From positions 21,036,136 to 21,100,135 of the forward strand of contig NC_083608.1 of assembly GCF_029168945.1 (NCBI RefSeq): a stretch of DNA of 64,000 nucleotides, given 5' to 3'. Under the pieces are notes generated by a model. The model searched no databases, was not told the origin of the DNA, and was given only the letters and a program-made list of their open reading frames with translations. This DNA comes from Cannabis sativa (taxonomy: Eukaryota; Streptophyta; Magnoliopsida; Rosales; Cannabaceae). Below are positions 1 through 12,724 of the stretch, one piece after another (positions within the stretch are counted from its first letter, which is position 1; every line of letters starts with the position of its first letter). The translations under genes and the position numbers were made by a program.

Positions 1-1183
1 TACCTGTTACAAATTATTTACTTGACCAAGGGAGCCATGAGTTAAAATCAGATCATTGGATCTGTCAACAAGTTAACCATGGCTATTTGCAATCAAGCAA
101 TAATAGGTTTTAAAAACTTACAAACAAGCTAAAACACATACTCCTGCAACAAGGTTAGCTGGATAGTTGGATGTATGATTTATTTAATTTTAAATAAATA
201 ATTTCGAAAAATAATTAATTAAATAAAAAAAATATTTAATTTTCGAAAATAAAAATAATATATATATTTCGAAATTTAATTAAAAAATAAATATTTAAAA
301 TTAAACCTACAATTTTGAAAAATTAGGTTTCAACCAACCTAAATATCATTTCAAAATTTGCTAACTACTTTTAAAAATTAAATGTTATTTTATAAATAAA
401 AAATTAAATAAAAAATTAAAAAGATAAATGAATATCTTTTTCAGATTTTAAATGTAATTTAAATAAATAAAATAACAAAATTTTAAAAAGTTAGTAAAAT
501 ATCTTACATCTATTTAAAATTACATGATTATAGTTATCTTATTTTAAATTTAAATAAGGTCAAATTATTTAAAAAAGATTTAATTTAAAATTTTAAAATC
601 TGACCTTAAATTTAAAAATAAGATAAGATATAATCAAATTTAAAAATAAGATAGATTATTAAGCAAAAAAGATAGATACTAACTATTTTTAAATTCAAAT
701 TACACTAATATCTTGAATTAAATTTAAAAAATATTAAATTAATTCATAATGATAATTAGAATTGAATTAGGAATAGTAATAGTATAAATACAGAACTACA
801 CAAAAAATCGGAAGTTAAATCCATGAAAAAGCATGAAAAATCGAAGAAAAATGAAAAAAATGCGAGCTGTACAGACAGTTTTCGCGCGCGTGGGGCAGTG
901 ACACCATCCCCATATTTTTCGAAACTTCAAAAAATCATAACTAATTCAAATTAAATCGAAATTGAGTTCTGTAAAAAAGTAACTTGCTTAATTTTTTCCA
1001 TACTATCCAATAAAAATAATTTTAGAAACAGATATTCAATTATTTTCATGAAAAATTCACAAACACCAATCAATCATCAAATAACATTCAATACAGCATG
1101 ATACCATCCAAAAACAAACAAACAATCGTTTTAAAGTCCAAATTTCTTCCAAGTAAATCAATTACCATGGCTATGAGGCCAGT
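1..1183 (-). mobile_element. Element C, internal 5' end (Ty1/copia family A/B/C/F), cut by window edge
   Basis: This is AT-rich non-coding sequence. It matches the interior of elements B (about 9280-10549) and F (about 61050-62320) next to their 5' LTRs, so it is the leader region of a third copy, C, in minus orientation. It ends in a primer-binding-site-like stretch at 1164-1181, whose minus-strand reading begins TGGCCTCATAGCCATGG and resembles the complement of initiator tRNA-Met with several mismatches. No ORF is supported. The rest of C (pol remnant and 3' LTR) must lie left of the window. Confidence 0.8.
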
Positions 1184-2233
1184 TGTTGGAAATTATTTTA
1201 CCAGGATCTTAGATCTACTCACAAGTATGTTGATTAACACCCTAAATATGAACTTTCTAAAACGATGAAATAAACACATATAAAGTTTAAGAAACCTTAC
1301 ATTGGTGCAGCGGAATATAATAACTCCTTCCATTTAGATATCTAGCCCTTGATTCCTTTCTGTAGCAGAGCATTATCAATATCTGAACCTGGATCTCTTT
1401 CTCTGAATCTTTGATGCTGAAACTCCTTCTTGCTGAAAGTCTTTCTTCACGATCTTCCTCACTATGATTGAGGTATCACTTGCTGTGTGTGGGCACTACT
1501 CTAACACTAAGAATTTCGAAATCTCAATGAGGAAGAGAGAGGGAGTGGGTTCGGCCAAAGATAGGGAGAGAGAAGGCTCAGTTTTTTTCTGAATGAAAAA
1601 GTAGAAAATTTAAGTGTAATTTTCCTGAAGCCTTCACTATCTATTTATAGCATTCCACTAGGGTTAGGTTTGAATTATTTGGCATTAAAATAATGAAAAT
1701 ATCAGTTTAAATTCCCTACAAAAGTGGCCGGCCATGCTTAGTGGATTTGGGCCTCACTTTTTGCAATTTTGCAGTTTTACCTTTTCTGCATATGATTTTC
1801 TCAAAAACGCCAATTTTCTAATTCAACCATTTAAATGCCAATTCTAACTATTTAATAACTATAAATAATTATTAAATAATATTGTCATTTATCATATTTA
1901 TTAATTGAACCATACAAAGTATCATAATTAACAAATATGCCCCTAAAACTCTTTCTTTACAATTTCGCCCTTACTTAGTGAAAAATTCACATATAGAAAC
2001 AGTCTAATTTGAGAATTATAATTGATTAATCAAAACCAATTATATGAGTCTTACAAGCAATATTATCTCAACTAGTGGGGGGACCATGGGTCTATATAAC
2101 CGAGCTTCCAATAAGTAGATTAAGAATTTAGCACTAAAATTCACTAACTTATTAATTCTTCGTTGAATCCACGCATAGAACTTAGAACTGCACTCTCAGT
2201 ATATAGAATGCTCTATATGTTCCACCATATAGA
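1184..2233 (-). mobile_element. Element C 5' LTR, segment 1 of 3
   Basis: Starts TGTTGGAAATTATTTTACC, the terminal sequence of this LTR family, and runs 1050 bp until element B interrupts it. The LTR resumes at 12419 and again at 27644. The three pieces total about 1893 bp, close to the 1868 and about 1894 bp LTRs of B and F. It includes the family palindrome TGGCCGGCCA (1725-1734), a TGGGCCT motif (1748-1754) and a minus-strand TATA-like box (CTATAAATAG) near 1650. Confidence 0.9.
2229..2233. repeat. Target-site duplication of B (ATAGA)
   Basis: ATAGA lies immediately left of B and again at 12414-12418 immediately right of it. Removing B and one copy restores a continuous LTR like those of the relatives at this position. 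Confidence 0.93.
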
Positions 2234-4101
2234 TGTTGGAAATTATTTTACCAGGATCTTAGATCTACTCACAAGTATGTTTATTAACATCCTAAATAAG
2301 AACTTTCTAAAACGATAAATTAAACACATATAAAGTTTAAGAAACCTTACATTGGGTGCAGCGGAATAATATGACTCCTTCCGTTCAGATATCTAGCCCT
2401 TGATTCCTTTCTGTAGCAGAGCATTATCAATATCTGAACCTGGATCTCTTTCTCTGAATCTTTGATGCTGAAACTCCTTTTGCTGAAGGTCTTTCTTCGC
2501 GATCTTCCTCACTATGATTGAGGTATCACTTGATGTGTGTGGGCACTACTCTAATCACTAAGGATTTCGAAATTCAAAGGAAGAAGAAAGAAGTGGTAGC
2601 TAAAGATAGGGAGAGAGAAGGCTCAGTTTTTCTGATTCAGAAGAAGTGTTTTTCCTGAAGCCCTCACTATCTATTTATAGCATTCCACTAGGGTTAGATT
2701 TGAATTATATGGCATTAAAATAATGAAAAAATCAACTTAAAATACTACAATAGGTGGCCGGCCATACACTAATGGATTGGGCCTTGCTTTTTGCAATTTT
2801 AACACCTTTTGTATCTGATTTTCTCAAAAATGCCAATTTCCTAATTCAATCATTTAAATGCCAATTCTAACTATTTAATAACTATAAATAATTATTAAAT
2901 AATATTGTCATTTTTCATATTTATTAATTGAACCATACAAAGTATCATAATTAACAAATATGCCCCTATTAACTCTTTCTTCACAATTTCGCCCTTACTT
3001 AGTGAAAATTTCACAAATAGACATAGTCTAATTTGTGAATTATAATTGATTAATCAAAATCAATTACATGAGTCTTACAAGCAATATTATCTCAACTAGT
3101 GGGGGGACCATGGGTCTATATAACCGAGCTTCCAATAAGTAGATCAAGAATTTAGCACTAAAATTCACTAACTTATTAATTCTTCGTTGAATCCACGCAT
3201 AGAACTTAGAATTGCACTCTCAGTATATAGAATGCTCTATATGTTCCACCATATAGACACATCATTAGTTATCCATTGTTATAATCCTAATGTGATCAAT
3301 GATCCTCTATATGAATGATCTACACTGTAAAGGGATTAGATTACCGTTACACCCTACAATGTATTTTATCCTTAAAACACTTGACCCCGTATAAATGATA
3401 TTTCAGCTTATGTGAAATGAGTACTCCACCATTTATGTTCGTTCGGTCAAGCTCAAAGGAGATCATCCTTTGCTTACTATTCGCCAGATAGAAGCTATAG
3501 ATTCCATGTTTATGCTAGCCCTCCCACTCAATTGCACTACCGTGTTCCCAAAATGTACGTATCACCCTGACCTAAAAGTAGGCTTAACTAACAAATCAAA
3601 GAACACGAATATCCTTTCAAGATTGAGCCTAATCATAACAGGATTAAGAACATTTGATCTAGGATCAACTAGGCGATATTGACTTGAATAGATATTACGG
3701 TAAGTTTAATAAATCTAAGTCAAAGTTCAATATCGGTCCCTTCCGATGCATACTCCATGCATCCAACCTGAGCTTTACTTTAACCAATGCTCTGGAAAGA
3801 ACATAGCACTTCTCCAAATGCAAGTAAACTCTGTTGTAGATTATCATATCAGTAAAACCCTATGTCTGATAAATCTAGGAAACTTTATTCACATAGTCAT
3901 GTTTACTTTCCAATGTGGTGACGGCACAATAAACAGGATCAAGTATGTGAAAAGGGTTTCAGATGAATTTATACATTATGTACATATAATCATGAAATAA
4001 ATCATGTGAACCATGCAACATTAAATGTTATTTCTGATCTATATTAATAAGTAAATCTGATTATATTGAAATGAGTTTTATTTAGGGCATAAAACCCAAC
4101 A
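2234..4101 (-). mobile_element. Element B 3' LTR
   Basis: 1868 bp with TG...CA ends in the element's orientation (TGTTGGGTTTTATGCCC to TTTCCAACA on the minus strand). A TATA-like box (CTATAAATAG, minus) lies at 2671-2680. The palindrome TGGCCGGCCA (2755-2764) lies about 80 bp upstream of it. Short open frames inside, such as 3470-3682, recur in every family member and are LTR sequence, not genes. Confidence 0.92.
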
Positions 4102-4126
4102 AACTCCCACTTGCACTAATATAAAA
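4102..4126 (-). other. Polypurine tract of B
   Basis: On the minus strand the sequence next to the 3' LTR reads TTAGTGCAAGTGGGAGTT. The AAGTGGGAGTT core is the usual copia plus-strand priming site. The same core adjoins the 3' LTRs of A and F. Confidence 0.85.
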
Positions 4127-4539
4127 CAAAAAGTGCGTTTCAAATAATCTCAACACCTTGATATACAAATCAAGTGTAGTAGTAGTAAACTCCTCGTAAT
4201 AGGATCTGAAAGGTTGGATTATACACAACCTTTTCTCCACCATTACTCTTCCTTTAATCACAAAATCATTGATAATGTGAAATTCCTCTCTATATGTCTA
4301 CTCTCTTAGGATACTGGATTCTATACCTTTGGCAACTACTTTTGGTTAATCAGGAAATTAACACTAGTAGTTTAAGGCAGTTTGGAATGATGCCAAAATG
4401 TATAGAACTTTCCTTAGACTGAATAAGTACCTTTCCTGCAGCTTTAACATTCAGTCTCTCTCTGGTAGACCTAGACACTTCAGATAGGTTTTTACACTTC
4501 TCCAAAATCACTATTCCACCCCCAGAGTAACCACCATCT

Positions 4540-6330
4540 TATTAGAAAAATTTACTAGCACAAAGGCAAATTTTTGAAATCTGATATGGTGTAGTCTAAG
4601 AGTTTTAAACACACCCTTATAGACTAACATATAGTTCCTCTTCTTTATCTTAAGATTTACTTGATTGTCTTCCAATGTTCTTCTCCTGGATTACTCTGAT
4701 ACCTACTCATTACTCCCACTCAACAGCAGGTGTCTGGTCTAAGGCATACAAAAAGCATATCTAAGACCTCTCACTGTTGAAATAAGAAATTCTTTCATGG
4801 CTTTATCTTTTCTGGAATAGTTGAGACTTTTCCTTAGATAAATAAAATCTATGTCTAAGAAGTTGTGAAGCTTCTATAGATTGCCATTAGAAAGAAAATG
4901 CTTCAGCATCTTACTAAAGTAAGTTGCTTGCATTAGAGTAAGTAATTACCAGGTATACCACAAGCCATAGGTTTAGATAAACTCAAACCTATAATACTAG
5001 GAACAGGAAGTTTGTTAAGTCCATTAAATAGACTTATAAACGAAAATTTCCTTTTATGTCCTTGTAATAGAAAACTTTAGGTTACTCCATGTGAATGGAT
5101 TAAACCATAGTTCTATTGGCCTTCTTCTTAGTTTCTTATCTTGACAATCCATTATTTGTTTAAACTCACAATGGATTTTAATCACTAGTGTCTCCCAAGT
5201 CATAAGAAGGTGAGTTCCTAGGAACTCTCCCACTACGACAAGGTACCGTGAATTATGTCTAAGAAAATTGTATTAACCTCTTTGGTTGTGACAAGACAAC
5301 AGAGGCAGTGGGATCATCATATATCAAATAAGATGATAGAACACTTTTGGAATCAAGAACTAAATATCTCCTTTATTCGCTACTTGTTTTCAGACTTAGT
5401 CATTATCTTAGAAAAGTAGTATTTGTTTGAACAAACACTTTCTTATCTATTGACAATGGGATGGTCCACCCCTAATCACTTAGAATAGCTAACAAACCAT
5501 GGTTAACAGTTCCAGCTTTTCTTAAGATTTTGATTAGGTCATCCATGAATCTAGTAATGATTTACATTAAGTACCCAACCATTACATCATTCTGAAATTG
5601 TATTACCATAGAAGGATTTAGGCAACGACTAGTAACTAATCATCAATATGCAACTCGAAATTTCTGGGGAGGTAAGTTGGGATATAATTCAAAAATCAAT
5701 TTAATGATCTTTGAACTGCATATCTACTAACTATTTCTCCACCCCTATCAGTTCGCAAGATCTTTAACCACTTACCTTAATGGTTTTAACCATTGCTAGA
5801 AATTAATGAAATTTTTCAAACATTTCAAATTTCTTGCTAAAAGGTATAATCTAGAATTATCGTTTTAAGAATACAACGAAAAACTCATATCCACCCCTGA
5901 ATGTACATCCATCTGCGAATGAGATGAACTACTTTAAGTGGATATAGGCATATTAACTCTTTGCAGAGATTGATCTTGTCAAATCCACTATGAACAAGAT
6001 ACAAATGCCATAGATTAAAAAATGGTAGTGTCTATTGATGACATAGGTTTAGTTACATCAAAGAGTTCTTAGAATACTGCAAGTGGATCCTGGTCACAGA
6101 ATACCTAACTCATATTCCATACAGTTTTAATCCATTAAAAAAAATGGATATTAAACACTTGAGAAAGTGTAACTGTATTGTATCTGGAATTAGAAATATA
6201 AGAAAATTTCTGTTTGGATTCTAAAATTAAAGTCAAAGACTTAAATTCAACCAAATATGATGAGTAATTCTTTCTTGGACCACCACTACTAATACAAACT
6301 CTAAGTCAGATTTGCCCATACAAGTAGGAG
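4540..6330 (-). pseudogene. Element B pol remnant (copia integrase to RNase H)
   Basis: No long ORF survives, but conserved pieces can be read on the minus strand. The 4683-4750 stretch gives an RNase H/RT-end signature of the type RPDTC...VGV.SRYQ.NPGEEHW. The 5735-5766 stretch encodes LKILRTDRGGE, the copia integrase core around the second catalytic Asp. Order and spacing fit a copia pol that has lost most of the RT and is full of stops. F (about 50130-51500) and, in plus orientation, A (about 23830-25330) carry the same fossil, so decay preceded amplification. Confidence 0.75.
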
Positions 6331-7270
6331 ATTTCTAAGATTGAGGATTTATATCAATTGGGAATAGAATTTCGGGATTATAATCATATGCCTCATTTAA
6401 TTTCTTAAGAGAAAATATAATGACATGAAATGATTTATACACCATTCATCCAATGATATATTTTTAAAGCTAATTCGAAATGAATAAGCTAAGAGGAATT
6501 AGGATAATTTTGTTTATAAATAAGAATCCAACGATGCTTCGATTAGCGAAAGACAAAGTAATCTTATTTATGTAATCTTCTTGTTTCATATTGCAAAAAT
6601 ACTAGTCTAAGGTGTCATCAATTGATGAACAGCTAGATGTTGCATATACAATATTTATCTTTCGAGATCTTACATTATTATGTATGTCTAATGGTGAAAA
6701 TCCATTAGGGATTTATCTCATTAGAAAAACAAACATGTTAGACCAACAATGAAGATTCGAAATTAAACTACAGCTTAATAACAGAAAATAACATGGTTCA
6801 ATATAAATTCATACACAATTCAGAAATTATAAGCATATAGCAAGTAGGAATGACAAGTGAAAATACTAAAACATACAATCCTAAATAATTTCCAAGGTTT
6901 TTCAACAAACTGATATCAGTGTCCCGTTTAGGCGAGAGTCAAAGCATCATCCATTGAATAGAGTTGTCAGCTCATCTAAAATGATAACCATTCTAGCAAC
7001 CTTTTATTCGATCAAGATTGGAATTCAACGTTGTCCCGTTTAGGCGAGAGTCAAGGAAATTCTATCTTATGAGCTTCCACCATTGTTTCTTAATTTGCAA
7101 GTCAAGTATGGTCGCCACCATTAGGGTGATCCATACCATACAAAACACTTACAAACTACTTATCATGCGAGGTTAAACGGTGCGAAATTGCTAATGAACG
7201 TTCCTCCATTAGGGAGGATTACTCACTAAAACAAACGCGGTGTAAAACCCACAATGGAGATCGAATATCT
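6331..7270 (-). other. Element B interior: series of six hairpins with a common loop
   Basis: Non-coding. Short stem-loops occur at 6538-6550, 6698-6714, 6922-6937, 7034-7049, 7115-7129 and 7202-7218. The loops read ATTAG or TTTAGG on the plus strand (CTAAT or CCTAAA in element sense), while the stems differ (TTCG, AAATCC, TCCCG twice, CCACC, TCCTCC). The order is collinear with element A. See findings. Confidence 0.6.
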
Positions 7271-10200
7271 TAATAATAATCAAGCTCATTATTTAAAGTG
7301 AGTTGTATTTTCTTTGATTTTCTTTATTTATTCTATTTATTTTAAATATATATTTATTTAATTAAAATTTCCAATTTAGAATGAAAAATTCCAAATATAA
7401 ATTTTAATTTAATATTTATAAATTTTACTTAGATGGTTATGAAAATAACATGAATTATTTCCATCTTAGTAATAATTTTCAATAAATATTTAGAAAAATA
7501 CCAATTTAAGTTGTTACAAAATTAATTTAAATTAATTTACAACTCAAATTTTTATTTTCTATAAATATATATTGCATTTCGAAAAATTAAAGTATTTAAG
7601 AATACAATTTTCGAAAAAAGCAAGTTAAAATAAAAAATAAATCCTGGAAAAATTATTCTAATTTAATGTTGGCCCAAAATTAATTAATAAAATTAATTTA
7701 CAACAAAAAATATAATTTTCCTATTTAATTAAATATATAAGAAAAATTTCAAATATTTAAGTATGATGATGAAAATCAACTTAAATATTAATTTTTCTAT
7801 TTAATTAAATACACTAGAAAAATACTTCAAGCAAAAATATCATCTATCTAGATTTTCCTTTGACTAATTAATTTAATTTCTAATAATATACTTTAATTTA
7901 ATTTATTTTAAATTAATCAATAAATGAAAAAATCATTGATTTAAGTTGATCCAAGAATTAATTAAAATAAATAATTAATTTACAACTTAATCTATTTTTC
8001 AAGATAAAGTTCGAAATTCTAGCATTTAAGAAATGCAATTTCGAAAATTGATTAATAAAATAAAGAAAAAATATATTTTGAAAATTATTTAAATTTAGTT
8101 GAAAAAATAAATTTCAACTAAAAATAATTTTCTATTTAATTAAATGTCATGAAAAAGAAATATTTAAGTATGATGAGAAAAATCAACTTAGATATTTAAT
8201 TTTCAAATTAATTAAATGTATTAAATTCAAGAAATAAATAATTAAGTGTAGAGAAGGCTTAATTATTAATCTCTAGTTTAATACTAGGAAAAATATACTT
8301 AAAATAAATTGTACCAAAATTAATTATTTAAATAATTAATTTCACAATTTATAATATTTTCCTATTTAATATTAGAAATAATAAGTAGTCTAGAAATAAC
8401 TATCTAGAAAATATCTTATTTGACTAAGTATCTTTTCCACAAAATTTGAAAAAAAATATCTAATTTAAGTTGTATTAGAAAAAATCTAGAACTTAAATAT
8501 TTTTCAAATTTAAATTTAATTAAATATCAAAAATTAAGTTGTAACCACTTAATTTGAAAATATTCCATTTTAAGTTAATATTCGAAAAGATATTAACTTA
8601 AAAAATATCTAAAGAATCTTAATAACCAATGCCTAAAATTCCTCAACTTAATTTTGAAATTTGAAATTCAAAAGATATTCAGATTTAAGTTGGTTAGTTG
8701 TAGATAACTAAATATCAACTTAAATAAGAATATTTAATGAAAAATTTAAATTAAGTTCCAGAAAGAATCTAGATGGTTATAATTCTATATTTAATTAAAT
8801 ACAAGAAAATACACATAGTTTAGCTTAGAATAAAAAATTCTTTAAACTATGTTTTTTCTTAAATTAATTTCAAAATAAATGAAATTAATTATGTTGCTAA
8901 TCAATTTTATTAGGTTAAACTAGTGTAATTAACCTAGTACAGTTGTTCAAATCAGGCAAATGGGCCTTCACAATTGGGGTGGTTCATGTGAGGGGGTGCT
9001 GGGTTCAGTATGTCGTACCCACTTCTATGGCTCCCAACTCTCACACAAGGCCCAAAAGAGAGGAATTTAACCTTAATAAGAACAACTGTTATTAATTGAA
9101 TAAGCCCAATAACTAAATGGGCCTAAATAAATTCTATCAAGAACTATGATAATTTATTTTAGCAACAACAACCTATATGCATCTATAATAAAATTAAACA
9201 CATAGGCTCACACAGGCACACTTTGGATGAGTCCTATCATGTTGCTAGGTCATACACAGATGAAAGAAGATTGTAAATTATACCTGTTACAAATTATTAT
9301 CTTGACCAAGGGAGCCATCAGATCATTAGATCTGGCAAAAGGTAACCATGGCTATTTGCAATCAAGTAATAATAGGTTTTTAAAACTTACATACAAGCTA
9401 AAACCACATACTCCTGCAACAAGGTTAGCTGTATAGTTGGAAGTAGGATTTATTTAATTTTAAATAAATAATTTCGAAAAATAATTAAAAAAAATTTTAA
9501 TATTCGAAAAATAAAATAAAATTTTAAAAAAAATTTAATTTCGGAAATAAAATTTAAATTTCGAAATTTAAAAAAATATTTAAAATTAAACCTACTTTTT
9601 GAAAAATTAGGTTTCAACCAACCTAAATATCATTTCAAAATTTGCTAATTACTTTTAAAAATTAAATGTTATTTTAAAAATAAAAATTAAATAAAAATTA
9701 GAAAAGATAAATGAAATATCTTTTCAGATTTTAAATTTAATTTAAATAAATAAAATAACAAAATTTAAAAGTTAGCAAAATATTTTACATCTATTTAAAA
9801 TTACATGATTATAAATATCTTATTTTAAATTTAAATAAGGTCAAAATATCTAAAAAGATTTAATTTTAAAAAAAATCTTAAAAGATAAGATATAATTAAA
9901 AATATCTTAAAAGATAAGATATTTTAAAAAATATCTTAAAAGATTTTATAAATATCTTATAAAATCTGACCTTAAATTTAAAAAAAATAAGATATAATCA
10001 AATTTAAAAATAAGATAGATTTTTAAGCAAGAAGATAGATACTAATTCTATTCAAATTCAAATTACACTAATATCTTGAATTAAATTTAAAAAATATTAA
10101 ATTTATTCAAAATGATAATTAGAATTAAATTAGGAATAGTAATAGTATAAATACAAAACTATACAAAAAATTGGAAGTTAATTCCATAAAAAAGCATGAA

Positions 10201-10549
10201 AAATCGAAGAAAAACAAAAAAATTCGAAACTGTACGGACAGATTTGCGATCGCAGGAAAATATCAGCACAACCCCGATTTTTTCAAATCTTCAAAAATCC
10301 ATAACTAATTCAAATAAAATCCAAACTAAGTTCTGTAAAAGGCTAACTTGCTTAATTTTTTCCATACTATCCAATAAAAATAATTCCAGAGATAAAATCG
10401 CAAATATTTTTCACGAAAATTTCACAAACATCAATCAATCATCATATAACACTCAATACAACATGATATCATCCAAAGAACATACAAACAATCGTTTTAA
10501 AGTCCAAATTTCTTGTAAGTAAATCAATTACCATGGCTCTGAGGCCAGT
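7271..10549 (-). other. Element B AT-rich leader region, non-coding
   Basis: About 3.3 kb of very AT-rich sequence with degenerate recurring units built around TTTAATTAAAT and ATCAACTTAAATATT, for example near 7757-7805 and 8157-8218. A less AT-rich block of about 115 bp at 8947-9062 is conserved in A and F. AT palindromes built on AAGATAAGATATTTT lie at about 9870-9970. The region ends at a tRNA-Met-type primer-binding-like site at 10531-10549. The short open frames here (9227-9436, 10196-10522) are not convincing genes. Confidence 0.7.
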
Positions 10550-12413
10550 TGGAAATTATTTTACCAGGATCTTAGATCTACTCACAAGTATGTTTATTAA
10601 CATCCTAAATAAGAACTTTCTAAAATGATAAATTAAACACATATAAAGTTTAAGAAACCTTACATTGGGTGCAGCGGAATAATATGACTCCTTCCGTTCA
10701 GATATCTAGCCCTTGAGTCCTTTCTGTAGCAGAGCATTATCAATATCTGAACCTGGATCTCTTTCTCTGAATCTTTGATGCTGAAACTCCTTTTGCTGAA
10801 GGTCTTTCTTCACGATCTTCCTCACTATGATTATGGTATCACTTGATGTGTGTGGGCACTACTCTAATCACTAAGGATTTCGAAATTCAAAGGAAGAAGA
10901 AAGAAGTGGTAGCTAAAGATAGGGAGAGAGAAGGCTCAGTTTTTCTGATTCAGAAGAAGTGTTTTCCTGAAGCCTTCACTATCTATTTATAGCATTCCAC
11001 TAGGGTTAGATTTGAATTATATGGCATTAAAATAATGAAAAAATCAACTTAAAATACTACAATAGGTGGCCGGCCATACACTAATGGATTGGGCCTTGCT
11101 TTTTGCAATTTTAACACCTTTTGTATCTGATTTTCTCAAAAATGCCAATTTCCTAATTCAATCATTTAAATGCCAATTCTAACTATTTAATAACTATAAA
11201 TAATTATTAAATAATATTGTCATTTTTCATATTTATTAATTGAACCATACAAAGTATCATAATTAACAAATATGCCCCTATTAACTCTTTCTTCACAATT
11301 TCGCCCTTACTTAGTGAAAATTTCACAAATAGACATAGTCTAATTTGTGAATTATAATTGATTAATCAAAATCAATTACATGAGTCTTACAAGCAATATT
11401 ATCTCAACTAGTGGGGGGACCATGGGTCTATATAACCGAGCTTCCAATAAGTAGATCAATAATTTAGCACTAAAATTCACTAACTTATTAATTCTTCGTT
11501 GAATCCACGCATAGAACTTAGAATTGCACTCTCAGTATATAGAATGCTCTATATGTTCCACCATATAGACACATCATTAGTTATCCATTGTTATAATCCT
11601 AATGTGATCAATGATCCTCTATATGAATGATCTACACTGTAAAGGGATTAGATTACCGTTACACTCTACAATGTATTTTATCCTTAAAACACTTGACCCC
11701 GTATAAATGATATTTCAGCTTATGTGAAATGAGTACTCCACCATTTATGTTCGTTTGGTCAAGCTCGAAGGTGATCATCCTTTGCTTACTATTCGCCAGA
11801 TAGAAGCTATAGATTCCATGTTTATGATAGCGCTCCCACTCAATTGCACTACCGTGTTCCCAAAAAGTACGTATCACCCTGACTTAAAACTAGGCTTAAC
11901 TAACAATTCAAGGAACACAAATAGCCTTTCAAGATTGAGCCTAATCATAACAGGATTAAGAACATTTGATCTAGGATCAACTAGGCGATATTGACTTGAA
12001 TAGATATTACGGTAAGTTTAATAAATCTAAGTCAAAGTTCAATATCGGTCCCTTCCGATGCATACTCCATGCATCCAACCTGAGCTTTACTTTAACCAAT
12101 GCTCTGGAAAGAACATAGCACTTCTCCAAATGCAAGTAAACTCTGTTGTAGATTATCATATCAGTAAAACCCTATGTCTGATAAATCTAGGAAACTTTAT
12201 TCACATAGTCATGTTTACTTTCTAATGTGTTGACGGCACAATAAACAGGATCAAGTATGTGAAAAGGGTTTCAGATGAATTTATACATTATGTACATATA
12301 ATCATGAAATAAATCATGTGAACGATGCAACATTAAATGTTATTTCTGATCTATATTAATAAGTAAATCTGATTATATTGAGATGAGTTTTATTTAGGGC
12401 ATAAAACCAAACA
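10550..12413 (-). mobile_element. Element B 5' LTR
   Basis: Near-identical partner of 2234-4101. Its inner edge reads CCAGTTGGAAATT where C and F read CCAGTTGTTGGAAATT, so three bases of the terminal TGTTGG are missing. The outer edge reads ACCAAACA rather than ACCCAACA. The palindrome TGGCCGGCCA is at 11067-11076. Confidence 0.92.
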
Positions 12414-12418
12414 ATAGA

Positions 12419-12724
12419 TGCATCATTAGTTATCCATTGTTATAATCCTAATGTGATCAATGATCCTCTATATGAATGATCTACACTGTAAATGGATTAG
12501 ATTACCGTTACACCCTACAATGTATTTTATCCTTAAAACACTTGACCCCGTATAAATGATATTTCAGCTTATGTGAAATGAGTACTCCACCATTTATGTT
12601 CGTTTGGTCAAGCTTGAAGGAGATCATCCTTTGCTTACTATTCGCCAGATAGAAGCTATAGATTCCATGTTTATGCTAGCTCTCCCACTCAATTGCACTA
12701 CCGTGTTCCCAAAATGTACGTATC
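12419..12724 (-). mobile_element. Element C 5' LTR, segment 2 of 3
   Basis: 306 bp that continue the C LTR after the ATAGA duplication of B and end at the GTATC duplication of A. The sequence matches the corresponding middle of the B and F LTRs. Confidence 0.9.
12720..12724. repeat. Target-site duplication of A (GTATC)
   Basis: GTATC precedes A and recurs at 27639-27643 after it. Without A the C LTR reads continuously (TGTACGTATCACCCTGACC), as it does in B and F. Confidence 0.95.

Larger units (their letters stand above)
2234..12413 (-). mobile_element. Element B: LTR retrotransposon, Ty1/copia, decayed pol, nested in C
   Basis: Complete nested insertion in minus orientation with two LTRs (2234-4101 and 10550-12413), a 5-bp duplication ATAGA, a polypurine tract beside the 3' LTR and a degenerate tRNA-Met-type binding site beside the 5' LTR. 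The interior (about 6.4 kb) carries recognisable but heavily mutated integrase and RNase H sequence, a hairpin series and a long AT-rich leader. I count roughly 20 differences between its LTRs by eye (about 1%), so insertion is young although the coding region is old. It must have been mobilised by proteins supplied elsewhere. Confidence 0.93.

Noticed and set aside
3470..4000. Open frames at 3470-3682 and 3746-4000, repeated near 11755, 27825, 48902 and 63554, as a conserved small protein family
   Set aside because: They lie inside LTRs and recur only because the LTRs are copies. Starts are often TTG, frames are broken in some copies, and no domain is recognisable.
10196..10522. A 108-codon basic ORF shared with 61964-62293 as an accessory protein
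   Set aside because: AT-rich Lys/Asn/Ile composition, disrupted in C's equivalent region, next to the primer-binding site, and no known domain. Best explained as leader sequence.
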